From Antilocapra americana (lineage: Eukaryota; Chordata; Mammalia; Artiodactyla; Antilocapridae), in assembly GCA_007570785.1 (NCBI GenBank), contig ML660211.1, positions 417,352 to 481,351 of the forward strand: DNA of 64,000 nt, read 5' to 3'. How positions within the stretch are numbered: the stretch's first letter is position 1; each line of letters begins with the position of its first letter. The notes beneath the pieces are model-generated. The model saw nothing but the letters and a program-made list of their open reading frames with translations. It made no database searches and was not told the origin of the DNA. Positions 1-12,137 of the stretch are shown here, one piece after another. The translations under genes were made by a program, and so were the position numbers.

Positions 1-1510
1 AGATTTATTAAAACTCATAATTTTACTGTAAAAACTGTTATTGGAAAACTCAAAATGGTAAAAATGTACTTTATTATGCTAGTGGCACTATTTAAAATAT
101 GCTTTGTTTCCATAAATGTCAGACTTTTGATATGAACTAGAGAATGGAGGTTAAAAGAGGTTAGCTGACTACATTCTAAACAACTAGATATTTTCAAATT
201 CTTGACTCACAGAAGTGCAATCAAATATGTGTCCATGGACAACACAAAAAATAAAAGGTGTGGAGTCATGTCTATTTAAAATCAAATGTATAGCTCACTT
301 CTTAACTAGTAAAAGTGTGCATCAAATTTCCCTCAACTGAAAAAATAAATGTTTCCCTAGAATAAAAGAATATTAACTGAGTAAAATCCATCCTTAAATA
401 TTTGACTAGATGAGAGCCCTGATGAAACAGTGCCAGCAAACCATCTACCTGTAAGTATTCATGAATTTCTGATGCATCTCTGGGATGAGCTTGAAGTACT
501 TATTATGAACTAACCAGCTGGATGGAAATTCATCATTCTAGTGCTCAGTTAACATTAATGCTACAAATCACTATATACATGAGATTAGAAAATGCTAACT
601 ATTGTGTAATCTTGGAAAATGTAGAGATTGATTAACATCTCATCTGTAACACAGAGGTACCAGGTTCATGTCCTGTACATATTAATGTTTTATTAATCAA
701 TGCAATTAATATTATAACATAACTTTCCCTTCATATTGCATTTGAAAGAAAGTATTATTTAATTTCATTCAACAATGGCAACAATTTTCAGTCTATCTTA
801 TATAGACTATTGAGATATTGTGCCCAAAAATGATTTCTCCTGCCAGGTTAGTTTGTGAAATCAGAATACAATTACCCTTGGTTATATGTTAACAATGCAT
901 ATTTGCTGCAAGAAGTTCAGTAATATGATTTTCCTGAGTTTCCTAAATATATTTGGATTGGAAACATTTGTGGAAGGAAAAAGATTATGTATCCTTACTT
1001 TAAAAAATGCTTATATGAAGAAAGCCTCAGTAACTACAATGTAAACTAATAACCCTAGTCCATCACTGTGCCTTCACAAAACAGACTTTCCTTCTTATTA
1101 TAAATGCTTTTTCACTTTAAAAGCTCAAATGGGTCATAGTAATCTTTTATGTATACTTTCAGCATCATAGCTAGACGTTAGGCATCTCAAAAGGAAAAGG
1201 GATATACTATTGACTTTCAGAGTTGAAACAGTGCTTGAAACAGTATATTGAACATAGAATGTACTAAAATAGTGTTGATAATCTGGATATTGATGTTTCT
1301 GACCTAAGGCTATTTTTACATTTGATGAAGAATGAGTTGAGGCACAATATATGCTGTGTTTCTAAGTTTAATTCAATACCAAAATATATAAGACAGGAAA
1401 ATACAAATGGAATCTTAACCATAAGATATTTTCCAGGCAATGGACTTGTGTGTCCCTAGCCTAAGTTCCCAAATCTACATAGATCAGTGTAATTTTAAAA
1501 ATACATTAGG
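1..1510. other. Unassigned AT-rich DNA
   Basis: I see no recognisable gene, RNA gene or repeat family here. The sequence is AT-rich with scattered stops in all frames. It gives way to a GC-richer L1 leader near 1511. Confidence 0.5.
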
Positions 1511-2617
1511 GGAGGTGAGGTCAGCAAAATGGAAGGTTAGGAGGTTCCAACACTTTTCTTACCCACTAACTGCCCCCAAAAAGCAACAAATAAACAGCTG
1601 CAATTCAACAAAAACAGCTCAGGGGAAGCTCTGGACTACAGAAAAGCAGCAGCAAACATTCCACCAAGATACAAAACTGAGAATGGCCACAGAGAAAATC
1701 ACAGGGAACATTTTGCCTGCATCACTTTGTCACCCCATCCTCCGGTCAAGAATAGCACAGTGCCAGGTGGGCCTTAGGAGAATGATAGGCCCCAGGAAGC
1801 AGAGCAGGAGGATCCCTGGAAGCCTAGCCATGTGGATACTTGCACACTTTGATATAAATATCTCCTTCAATCTTCGTTAAAGCTGACCCCAGCTGATGGG
1901 GCTGCCTAGAGCTCCTCCGCACCCCCACCGCTATACCTACTCCATGGGGCTAGGGTGTTGCTACGATGAGACCTGCCTACCAGGGGCCCCAGTCAGTGCT
2001 GCGCCCTGCTCTCCAAAACCCGGTTACCATAGTGCCTCCCCATACGCAGACCAGCGCTGTCAATACTCTGAGACCTGTTCACAGTTCCAGGTTATAGATT
2101 TGTCCCAGTATATCTGGGTAGCCTCTGCTGAGCTCTGGTACCGGTTCCCAAAATGAGACTTTGATGGATCTTAATATCCTGCTGCCCTCCTGCTGCTCTT
2201 CTCTACGGCTCCACTTGGGACTTTGATCCACCATCTCCAGGCTGTGTTGATAGCGCACTCTGCCCTCTGGGCCTAACCCACTAGTCCTAGTCATTTCAGG
2301 AGCCATGCAGCTGCCACACTGACTCCTCAGCCAGAGTTACCATGGTGATCTCCAGAGACACAGACCCTTGGTTCCACAGGAGACCTACACATGGCCACCC
2401 CTTAGACAGCAGTACTACTTCTGTAGCACGTGAACTCGTACCTCAGCATTCAGGTGATACGTTATCTCTGCATGTGCCTGGTCTCAGGATTCTAGCTCTG
2501 CTGCTGCTCTGAGTGCCAGCAGGCAAGATCAGATTCTAGGAGAGATCCCCTTGGCTATAACCTCCTCCCCAAGGCAAACAAAAAAACAAGAACAAGAGGA
2601 CCCTAGTAGCCTTGTCT

Positions 2618-2750
2618 CTGGTGGTGGTGGTTTAGTTTCTAAGTTGTGTCCCACTCTTGCAACCCCATGGACTGTAGCCTGCCAGGTTCCTCTATCCATG
2701 GGATTCTCCAGACAAGAATACTGGAGTGGGTTCCTATTTCCTTCTCCAAG
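2618..2750 (-). mobile_element. Bov-A type SINE unit
   Basis: The plus strand reads ggtttagtttctaagt, then the Bov-A landmarks 'accccatggactgtagcctg', 'ccatgggattctccag' and 'actggagtgggtt', ending 'ccttctcca'. This is a single Bov-A unit in minus orientation. The GGT run at its left edge is the simple-repeat tail. It sits inside the leader of the old L1, so it is younger than that element. Confidence 0.8.
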
Positions 2751-2999
2751 TCTTGTTTTTAAGGATACTCATAACCCTAATCACAACTGCAACAAGGACC
2801 AGTGAAGTCTTGGCTACAGCAGACACCCCTCCCCACAAGTCATGCACCATAGCTTATAGAGCTACAGCTACAGAGCCGCTGGACCACCACGCCCTACAAA
2901 GAACCAAAGATGCTGTAATCCATCCAGCTGGTGTCCTCACAGCCACCGCTGGGTGAAAGTCTTTCCCCACTGAACCAAGTTCAAAAAGCCTTAAAGAGG

Positions 3000-3650
3000 T
3001 GACTATTCCCTCAGTTGTGCAGACATCAAAATGAAGACATGACAAACACAAAAATCAAGGAAACATGACATCAAAGGAAAACAATTTTCCGGTAACTCCA
3101 CATAAAGAAATATTGATCTGCAAGTTATCTAAAAGGAATTTAAAATCATTGATTTAAGGAAGCTAAGCAAGTTTCAAGAGGCTACAGATAGACAATTCAA
3201 TAAACTCAGGAAAACAATGCATGGACAAAATGAGAAGTTCAACAAAAGGAAACCATAAAAAAGAACTAAACAAATTCTGGAAATGAAGAACACAATGTGT
3301 AAAATAAAATATGAAATAGAGAACTTCAACAGCAGACACAATCAGACAGAAGACAGAACCTGTGAACTTCAAGAAAGATCTTTAGATATTATCCAGTCAA
3401 AGAAGGGGGAAAAAAGATATTAGAATGAAAAGATTAAACAAGATCTGCATTAATTATGGGACATGAGCTTACAAAATTAAACATATTATTGAAGTTTAGA
3501 TTAAAAAGAGAGAAAGGGACAAACCATTTACTTCATAAAATAATGGCTAAAATCTTCCCCCAAACTGTGATTAAGATATGGCCATTCAGGTACCAAAAGC
3601 TCAAATATCCCCAAAGGTATTCAACTCAAAGAGATTTTCACTGAGTGTGG
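3000..3650 (+). pseudogene. L1 ORF1 relic (RNA-binding chaperone)
   Basis: ORF1 of L1 encodes a trimeric coiled-coil RNA-binding protein that coats the L1 RNA. The stretch carries the typical opening of the old ORF1 (aaacacaaaaatcaaggaaa, near 3048) and the Lys/Glu/Asn-rich coiled-coil text through about 3420. A later piece around 3540-3640 has the 'aatggctaaaatcttcccc' block of the ORF1 C-terminal half. No frame stays open for more than about 60 codons. A BOV-A2 insertion at 3721 follows, and the rest of ORF1 is missing. Confidence 0.65.
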
Positions 3651-3720
3651 GGACAATTTTCCTATCTCAGGCAAAATAGCCTACAAGTGTAAACCTGTAA
3701 TAAGACACAGAAAATCAGTA

Positions 3721-3986
3721 CGCTGCTGCTGCTAAGTCACTTCAGTCGTGTCCGACTCTGTGTGACCTCATAGATGGCAGCCCACCAGGCTCCCCTGTCC
3801 CTGGGATTCTCCAGGTGAAAACATCGGAGTGGGTTGCCATTCCCTTCTCCAATGCATGAAAGTGAAAAGTGAAAGTGAAGTTGCTCAGCAACTCCTAGCG
3901 ACCCCAAGGACTGCAGCCTACAAAGCTCCTCTGTCCATGGGATTTTCCAGGCAAGGGTATTGGAGTGGTTGCCATTGCCTTCTCTG
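3721..3986 (-). mobile_element. BOV-A2 dimeric SINE with 11-bp target duplication
   Basis: Two Bov-A units lie in tandem, joined by the diagnostic linker 'atgcatgaaagtgaaaagtg' at about 3853. The GCT repeat at 3722-3733 is the AGC tail seen from the other strand. The element is flanked by a perfect 11-bp duplication, gaaaatcagta, at 3710-3720 and 3987-3997. BOV-A2 is a pecoran SINE with no coding capacity; BovB machinery is thought to mobilise it. The intact duplication shows a clean insertion into the ORF1 relic of the old L1. Confidence 0.92.
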
Positions 3987-4026
3987 GAAAATCAGTATAT
4001 ATTAACACAAAGGTCAGTTCCTGAAG

Positions 4027-4150
4027 AGGGTATGTTATTGTTTAGCTAATAAGTTGTATCTGACTCAAAGACTTTCTTCCTGACCCAGGGACTGAACCCA
4101 CATCTTCTGAATGGTCAGGAGGATTTTCCACTGAGCCACCAGAGAAGCCC
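4027..4150 (-). mobile_element. Bov-tA SINE remnant, internally deleted
   Basis: The left edge resembles the 3' tail (ttagctaataagttgtatctg). The right part carries the tRNA-like head on the opposite strand, 'gacccagggactgaaccc' and 'gagccaccagagaagccc'. The central Bov-A portion is missing. Confidence 0.65.
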
Positions 4151-7100
4151 AAAGAAAACTCGAAACTTCCAAACATATGCACACTCAATATGGTACATAT
4201 AAATATATCAAACAATTATTAACTGGTTTGAAGAGAGAAATATATAGCAATACAATAATAGTAGGAACATCAATATCTCACGACTAACCATTACTAGATC
4301 ATCCAGGTAGAAAATCAAATAAAATAATAGATTTGAATTGTACTTTATAGCAAATGAATAGACATACAGAGAACATCCCATCCAATAGCACCAGAATACA
4401 CAGTTTTCTCAAACACATGTGGAACATTCTGAACAAACAATATGTTAGATCACAAAACAAGTCCCAAGAAGTTTAAGAAAATTGAAATATAAGAAGTATC
4501 TTTTATTGTCACAATGGTATGAAACTAGAAGTCAGGACAAATGCTAAAATTCCACAGATATGTGACAATGAGACAACACATCTCTGACAAACTAATGGTC
4601 AAAGAATTAATCAAAATGAGAATAAGAAATTATATTGAAAAAAAAAAAAAAACAGTGAAAACACAACATACCGAAATTCTCATGTTGGAGCAAAACCAGT
4701 TCTAAGTGACATAGGGCTACATATTTTAAAAGTCTCAAATTATCTCATCCTGATCTTAAATCTCAAGGAAAAAATAGTAAGAACACACTAAGTTCAACAT
4801 TTACAGAAAAAAAAAACAAAACTATAGATCAATGTCAAAATAACTGAAAAAGAAACTAGAAAGACAATGAGAATACTTACAAAACAAAGTTTTTTCTAAG
4901 TTAATAAAATTGATAAATATTTTTAGCTAGACTCACCAGGAAGAAAAGAGAGGTGATGCCATTTCATGAAATTATAAATGAATGGGGAAATCATCACGAT
5001 ACCACAGAAGTACAAAGGATTGTAAGATACTACTATAACCATGTATATACCAAGAAAGTGTATAACCTAGAAGAACTGCATTAATTCCTAAAAACAAACA
5101 ACTTACCAAGACTGAGTCATGAAACAGAAATTTGAAGAGACTGATAATTAGCAAGAAGATTTAACCAATAATTTATAAATCTCCCACCAAATAAAAGCCC
5201 AGGAGTAGATGGCTCCAAAGATGAATTCTACCAAACATTTAAAGAAGATTAAATACAACTATTTCTCAAACTCTAACAAAAAATTGAAGAGGAAAGAGCT
5301 CATTTATGAGATCAGCATTATCCTGACTAAAGACTGACAAAGACTTTACTATCCTGACAAAGACTTACAATCAAGGACACTACAAGAAAAATAAAATTAC
5401 AGGTTAATATGTCTGATAACATAGGTGCAGACTTTCTCAGCAACTTACCAGCAAGCTGAGTCCAAGAACGTATTATAAAATAATCTACATTATGATCAAT
5501 TGGGACTTATTTTTGCAATATACAGATGATTCTAAATATGCAAGTCACTGAAGGTGATACACCACATTAACAGAATAAAGGAAAAAGATACTATGATTAT
5601 TCAATAGGTGTCAGAAAATATTTGAAAAAATTCAATTCATTCATTCCTAATAAAAATTCTCAACAAACAAGTAATAGAAGGAAAGCTCCTTGGCACAGTA
5701 AAGGTCACATATGATAAGACCACAGCGAATGTCATGCTTTAAAGTTAATGTCATGGTTTAAAGTTAAAAGATTTCCCTCTAAGATCAGAAACAAAACAAA
5801 GATGACCATTCTTACCATTTCTACTCAACATAATACTGGAAATACTAGCCACAGTAAGTTACCAAGAAATAGAAATAAAAAGCTATCCATATCAGAAAGA
5901 GAGATGTAAAGTTATCTATTTGCAGATGATATAATGTTATATATAGAAAACTTGACAATATTCACCAACCTGTTAGGATAAAATAATAAAACTGTAAGAT
6001 ATAAAATTAACTTCAAAAATCTTGCATTTTATACACTAATGAATTATGTTAAGGGGAAATTAAGAAAGCAGTCCCATTCACAACAGTATTAAAACTGTAA
6101 AGTACTTAGGAATAAATCTAACAAAGGAGGTTAAAGACCTGTACACTGAAAGCTAAATATATTGATGAAAGGAATTTTAAAAGATACAAATAAATGTTAA
6201 GCTATTCCATGTTCTTGGATTGAAATAACTGATTTAATTTGTGATAACGTCCAATGTATTAAAAAAAAAATCTAAAGATTCAATGTAATTTCTATCAAAG
6301 TTTAAGTGGCATTTTTCACAGAAATAGAAAAAAAGCTATTCAAATATGTGTGCAGAAGCAAAAGGACCCTGAAGAGCAAAAACAATTGTGAGGAAGAACA
6401 AATCAGGAGATGTCCTACACTGATTCCAAATTGTACCACAAAGGCATGCTAGCAAAACACTAAAGTATGGGCTAAAAACAGGCACACAGACTAATGTATC
6501 AAACTTCAGAGTTCAGATATAGGCCACCACATATGCAGTCAACTAAGTTTTGACAAGAACACAGGAACATAATATGAGAAAGATAATCTCTTCAAAAAAT
6601 GATGCTGCTGGAAAAAACTTGATTTCTACATGCAAAAGAATGAAACTGGACCCCAATCTCATGCCACCCATAAAATTAAATCAATATCGATCAAACATTT
6701 CAATGTATTAGTAATATCTGAAACTACAAAACTTCTAGAGGAAACCATTGGGAAAAAAGATCCTTGACATCGGTCTTGGCAGTGATTTCTTGGACAAGAC
6801 AACGAAAGCAAAGGCAACAAAAGCTAAAAGGTGGAACTGTATCAACCTAAAAATCCTTCTGTGTAGTAAAGGAAACAATCAGTGAATTGAAAAGGCAATC
6901 TACAGAATGAAGACAATGCCCTCAAATCTTATATCTGATATGGGATTAATATCCAAAGTATATAAAGAGCTCATACAACTCAAAAGCAAAAAAGGAAAAA
7001 GGGAAAAATGCAGTTTAAAAATATACAAAGAACCTGAGTAGGATTTTTTCCAAAGAATACATACAAATGGTCAATAGGTATATGAAAAAGGCTTGGTATC

Positions 7101-7390
7101 ACTAATAGTCAGAAAAATGTAAGTCAAAATTACAATGAGGTACCACGTCACACATGACATCACACACGTCACACAAGTCACACATGGTTATTATCAAAAA
7201 ACATGTGGAAAGCACTGGTGAGGATGTGGAGAAAAGGCAAATGTTATACACTGTTGGTGGGAATGTAAAACAGCACAGCCATTACAGACAGCAATATGGT
7301 GATTTCTCAAAAATTAAACTACTTTATGATTCAACAGTTTCATGTCTGGTTATTTATCCAAAGGAATTAAAATCAGTATCTTAAGATATC
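4150..7390 (+). pseudogene. L1 ORF2 relic (endonuclease/reverse transcriptase)
   Basis: ORF2 encodes an AP-like endonuclease followed by a reverse transcriptase. Endonuclease-type text is seen around 4240-4460. Reverse transcriptase text runs from about 5190, and the catalytic F-A-D-D-I motif is readable at about 5921-5940 (tttgcagatgatata). The C-terminal part ends near 7380 with the usual 'tgttggtggg' block at 7250. The reading frame is broken by many stops and small indels. The N-terminal endonuclease portion is missing. Confidence 0.7.
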
Positions 7391-7879
7391 CTCATACCAT
7401 GTTCATTGCAGCAATTAAAAATAGCTAAGACATGGAAACAAGCCAAATGATTGGATGATTGGATAAAGAAAAAGTGATATATAAATATAAGTATATATAA
7501 TTAAATATTATTTATTCAGCCATAAAAAGTAAGGAAGTCTTGCCACTTGCTGTAACACAGCAACATGAATATAAATCTGTAGGTCATTAGGCTAAATGAA
7601 ATAAGTCAGACATGGAAAGACAGATGCTGTATGGAATAACTAATGTGTGGAATCTTTTTTTAAAAAGCCAATTGTCAAAGAAAAAGAGGTTAGAATGCTG
7701 ATGCTGATTGCCAAGGGGCTGGGGGAGGAGGAAATAGGGTAGTATAAGTAAAATAAAGTAAATTTTCAGCTATAAAACAGTAAATTCTGAGGATTTAACA
7801 CACAGCATAGCTACAATGATTAATAATGCTGTATCATATACTTGAAAGTTCCTGAGGGTAGATGTTAAGCATTCTCATC

Positions 7880-7899
7880 ACACACACACACACACACAT
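7880..7899. repeat. (CA)n microsatellite
   Basis: About nine uninterrupted CA units are followed by an imperfect CA stretch to about 7912. It lies within the 3' UTR of the old L1. Confidence 0.9.
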
Positions 7900-8045
7900 A
7901 CAACACACACATGCAGAGATGATGGGTGTTAATTATCTTAATCTGATAATCATTCTACAATGAGTATGTACATTAGATCATTGTGTTGTGCACTTGAAAT
8001 GTATCCAATTATATTTGACAAATTTTCCGTCAATAAATTTCTTAA

Positions 8046-9180
8046 ATTCATCAAACAAGCAGGAAATGTAAAAATAGGTACAAAATATTCACTACTTAGA
8101 CTACTTGTTTTAAGGAGATATACTAATTACATAAAACTGTTTTGGGAAAAGAGCATGATTTTGAGAAGACTGCAATCCAACTGCTAGAACTCACATACAC
8201 TTTATATGAATTCATAAACTTGTATTTTAATAAATGCTTATATTTATTTTAATTCACCTTGTTTCTATATTAATAACTAAACAGCTTTTAAGATGTTCAT
8301 TGAAGCTATTATTTGAAAAGTCATTAGAAAACAACAAATGTTTATCATATCTCTGACATATTACCTCAAAATTAATTATGTGAATCTGTTTTAATATCAG
8401 AGAAAATTGTTCTTCTGTCTTGCTCTATGTCAGTTTTAACTTATTTTGTCCAGGAGACCTAATAATAGATTGTAAAAATCTTGATGATCACTTATGTGCT
8501 CTTTATGTCTCTCATTTTAATTTTCTCCTTTGTTTACCAAGTCCTGAGTTTTCCATAGTGCTTACTTTTATAAAAGATAACTTTAAAAAAATTGTAAAAA
8601 TAAGCCAATTGTTTTCCCATTAGAAGTAACCTCATATGCTATTTAGAAATGAATCTCCTTAATTTGTCTTCAGTTATTTTTGATAAGGTAGTCATGAATA
8701 CATGACCTGGCACTTATCAGAACATTTAAAAACCACATAGAACAGCCTACTATCTCCCAAACTTCTCAGAAAAGCATTATATAATTCCCTCCTTCTCACT
8801 CAATGAAACTGAAAAACTACTAATTGAAAGAAATAAATTAAGTGTTCTGAATACTTTCTACCATTTTATGGGCACAAATGATTGAGATCTCTAAAAACAA
8901 ATCCCACAAGGTACTACTATTCCATTTATCCTCACTATCGGTCACCCAAAAGGTCTATTTACTTTTATACTTTTGAGAAATACTAAATGCAACTATAAAA
9001 TACACCTGTTTTCCTCTAGGCATTAGCAATTTTTACTTGAGTCATGCCAGGGTTAGAAATTCCCAGTCCAGGGAAATTTTCCTTGAAGAGTTTCCATCAT
9101 ACTATCTAATACCTTCTAAAACTTAAGGCCATTGCTACGTTTCTTTCATAAGAATTCACAATATAATATTCTAAAGTGTC
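8046..9180. other. Unassigned AT-rich DNA
   Basis: No repeat family or coding exon recognised. Short open frames at 8420-8623 lack any motif I know. Confidence 0.45.
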
Positions 9181-9370
9181 TATGAAACTTGCTCAGTTGT
9201 ATCTAACTCTTGAAACCTCATGGACTATACAGTCTAAGGAATTCTCCAGGCCAGAATACTGGAGTGGGTAGCCATTCCCTTCTCCAGGGGATTTTCCCAA
9301 TGCAGGGATCACACCCAGGTTTCCTACATTGCGGGTGATTTCTATACCAGCTGAGCCACCGGGGAAGCCC
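9181..9370 (-). mobile_element. Bov-tA SINE
   Basis: It begins 'gaaacttgctcagttgtatc' (the tail end seen inverted), passes 'ccagaatactggagtgggta' and 'ccttctccaggggatttt', and ends with the inverted tRNA head 'gctgagccaccggggaagccc'. Moderately diverged, with no coding capacity. Confidence 0.85.
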
Positions 9371-10064
9371 ATGATATGCTAAAGCACAACTCTAATAGGA
9401 GAAAATCTAATATTTTATTTGCCATCGCCACTCAAGTCTGAATATATGTATGTGAAAGAAACAAACTTTTTCTTAATTCACATCACATTTTTAGGGCAAA
9501 TAATGTTAAGCTTCATGAAAAACCAAGAAATATCTCATTGTATGGATGCAGACAATATATCTGTAATCATATTTGTTACCATAGAAATTTATTTTTTCTA
9601 TTATTTATTATGATTTACTAATGCAGACTTTATATGATTGTGAACATTTATTTCACATTTAACAGTATTATCAAACTGTCTCTGTTTCTTTTATAAATGT
9701 TTTCATAATAATAGAATATTTACTAAAAACCTTTAATAAATTGTCTAAAGCAAGGCAATTTATTTTTTTCTTTTTGAAGAATATTTTATAACATACTTTA
9801 TGTATAATGTTTATATTTAGTCTATAAATCATATATTTATATTTAAAATATATATGTCTAGAAATCATAAAAAATCATATAAACCAGGTATGTATACATA
9901 TAAAATATCTGTTTACATGTAAACTGTCTGTAATATGTATGCTATCTATCTGTATATGTGTTTATCTATCATCAGTCTATTGTGCTCAGACAACCAACTT
10001 ATGGAAAAGTAAAATCTGTCTGCAAGTGAGCTGGGTAGGGGAAGTTTATGATGCTATGATTTGA
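9371..10064. other. Unassigned, very AT-rich DNA
   Basis: Nothing recognised. The stretch at 9800-9980 is rich in ATAT and TATC/TATG words, a degraded simple-repeat composition. Confidence 0.4.
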
Positions 10065-10065
10065 A

Positions 10066-10245
10066 AGAGGCTTATGGCTCAGCTGGTGAAGAATCTGCCT
10101 GCAAAGTGGAAGACCTGGTTTGATTCCTGGGTTGAAAAGAAGGCAAAGACTACCCACTCCAGTATCCTGGTCTGGAGAATTCCATGGACTGTATATTCCA
10201 TGGGGTCACAAAGAGTCAAACATGACTGAATGAATTTCACTTTCC
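10066..10245 (+). mobile_element. Bov-tA SINE, tRNA head to tail
   Basis: The head reads 'tggctcagctgg', a good pol III A box, and 'ggtttgattcc', close to a B box. The Bov-A body follows ('cccactccagtatcctgg', 'ttccatggggtcacaaagag') and it ends 'aatgaatttcacttt'. It forms an inverted pair with the SINE at 9181-9370. Confidence 0.85.
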
Positions 10246-10435
10246 TGAAGGTGCAAGGATGAAAACATAGTGTTAGAAAGATCAAGTGACTGTGACTCAC
10301 AAGCTCTAGTTCTTTCCTCCAATAAAGTAGGTAAAGTCTCCAAGTAGAGAAGAGCCTTAGTTCAAGGACAGGAAAATATAAGTGGGCTCATTACTGCAAT
10401 ATCCTTCACTTTTAAGCTCTAATTCTGTTAGTGAA

Positions 10436-11094
10436 TTCACTTCATGGCAAATAGATGAAGAAACAATGGAAACCGTGACAGATTTTATTTTCCTAGGCTC
10501 CAAAATTACTGCAGATGCTGACTGCAGCCATGAGATTTAAAAGAAGCTTGCTCCTTGAAAGAAAATCTATGACCAACCTAAACAACATATTAAAAAGCAG
10601 AGACATTACTTTGCTGACAAAAGTCCATCTAGTCAAAGCTATGGTTATTCTAGTAGTAACGTGAGAGTTGGCTACTAGAAAAACCAGAGTTGGACCATAA
10701 AGAAAGCTGAGTGCTGAAGAATTTATGTTTTTAGTCTGTGGTGTTGGAGAAGACTCTTGAGAGTCCCTTGGACTGCAAGGAGATCCAACCAGTCCATCCT
10801 AAAGAAGATCAGTCCTGGGTGTTCATTGGAAGGACTGATGCTGAAGCTGAAACTCCAATACTTTGGCCACCTGATGTGAAGAAATGACTCATTGGAAAAG
10901 ATCCTGATGCTGGGGAAGATTGAAAGCGAAAAGAGCAGGGGACAACAGAAGATGAGATGGTTGGATGGCATCATCAACTTGATGGCTGGGAGTTTCAGCA
11001 AGCTCCAGGAGTTGATGATGGACAGGGAAGCCTGGTGTGCTGCAGTCTATGGGGTCACAAAGAGTCAGACAGGACTGAGCAACTGGACTGAACT
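10436..11094 (+). mobile_element. BovB LINE, 3' end only
   Basis: It starts in the last part of the ORF ('ggcaaatagatgaagaaac'), contains the block 'aaagcagagacattacttt' and ends with the BovB terminus '...gactgagcaactggactgaactgg'. The reverse transcriptase motifs lie upstream and are absent, so this is a 5'-truncated copy. BovB lacks a poly(A) tail and ends in a short simple repeat. The frame is broken. Confidence 0.88.
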
Positions 11095-11929
11095 GGTAGT
11101 GACAATTAGTATAATGTTATTAGTTGTGGGCTTAGAACTGCTTCAGGGTCATCCTCAACCACAAGGCAAAAAACCTTTCAGGATTATTGCCTATTTATCT
11201 TTATAATCCTAAACTGCCATGACCTTACCTTAGGGAATAATTTCAACTACCCATGGAAAGAATATTTTCTTGTTGATGACACCTGCTATGCAGCCAACAC
11301 TGAAATTTGTGTTTCCTTTTGTAAAGGCACCATCATCTCCCATTGATTTTGGTGCATATATGTAAGATGAGTTTCTCTCCATCAAAAAACACCTTTTGGA
11401 AAAATGGGCAACGACTCTTTTAAGGTTAGAAAATTTCCTTTGCTAGTAGTACATGGATCTCATACAGAGGCATGTTCTTTATGTTCCTATGACAGCAAAG
11501 CTGGCATTTTTGTGGCTAATGGAGAACTTAGCATGGTCAGAGAAGGACAGTATCTCATCATATGTTAGAGGTCTGGATATTGTAAAGCCTCCTGTTTCCT
11601 CACTGTTAAGAAGCCTGAACTTTCTTCTCCTCTGTGCCCTGCATTGCTTGATACCCATGCTGCTAATCTGGTGATGCAGTCTTGGGGCACTGATTTCTTA
11701 AAAAATCATGAATAACCCTTAGCAAGGCTCTCACAGGAAGTACTCAGCTCCAACTCTCTTTTTAATATATAGTGGAGATGAAGAACCAGTTGGGGGATTT
11801 TAGACCTTTTCACTAAATGGTCAAACAAGTCAAGGAGCAATAACTGGGTTCTTTCAGAATCTACTTCTTCAAAAAAAAAAAAAAAGAAGAAGAAATTAAA
11901 TCAATAAACATGCTTAGGCAATTTAAAAT
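11095..11929. other. Unassigned, less AT-rich DNA
   Basis: No repeat family recognised. One plus-strand frame from about 11219 to 11720 has only four stops over roughly 170 codons and includes Cys-containing, protein-like stretches, but I cannot name a family. It may be an old coding-derived relic or chance. A run of As at 11871-11884 precedes the next SINE. Confidence 0.35.
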
Positions 11930-12137
11930 GAGCTCCCCAGGTGACTCAGTGGTAAAGAATCTGCTTGTAATGCAAGAGACATGAGTTTGATCCTTGGGTC
12001 AGGAAAATCCCCCGGAGAAGGGAATGGCACTGCTCTAATATTCTTGCCTGGGAAATCCCATGGACAGAGGAGCCTGCCGGGGTTCATGGGGTTGCAAAGA
12101 GTTGGACACAACCAAGTGACCAAACTACAACAAAGTA
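11930..12137 (+). mobile_element. Bov-tA SINE
   Basis: It reads from the tRNA head 'gagctccccaggtgactcag' through 'ggaaatcccatggacagagg' to the tail 'ccaaactacaacaaag'. Plus orientation, non-coding. Confidence 0.85.

Larger units (their letters stand above)
1511..8045 (+). mobile_element. Ancient, almost end-to-end L1 (L1MA-like), decayed
   Basis: The order is that of an L1: a GC-richer 5' leader (about 1511-2990), an ORF1 relic (about 3000-3650), an ORF2 relic (about 4150-7390) and a 3' UTR ending in CAATAAA near 8030. The wording of ORF1 and the 3' UTR matches the old eutherian L1MA-type families rather than bovine L1. Three SINEs interrupt it at 2618-2750, 3721-3986 and 4027-4150. The end of ORF1 and the first part of ORF2 appear deleted between 3650 and 4150. 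Stops and frameshifts are dense, so it is long dead. The subfamily name is approximate. Confidence 0.75.

Noticed and set aside
1440..1880. 146-codon plus-strand frame
   Set aside because: It runs from flanking DNA into the leader of the old L1 and has no domain; a chance frame.
7146..7186. Repeated 'cacgtcacacatgacatcac'-like words
   Set aside because: A local tandem slippage inside the old L1 ORF2; too short and imperfect for a separate feature.
10066..10140. tRNA-like A and B boxes in Bov-tA heads
   Set aside because: The head is a SINE promoter derived from a tRNA and does not fold as a functional tRNA gene.
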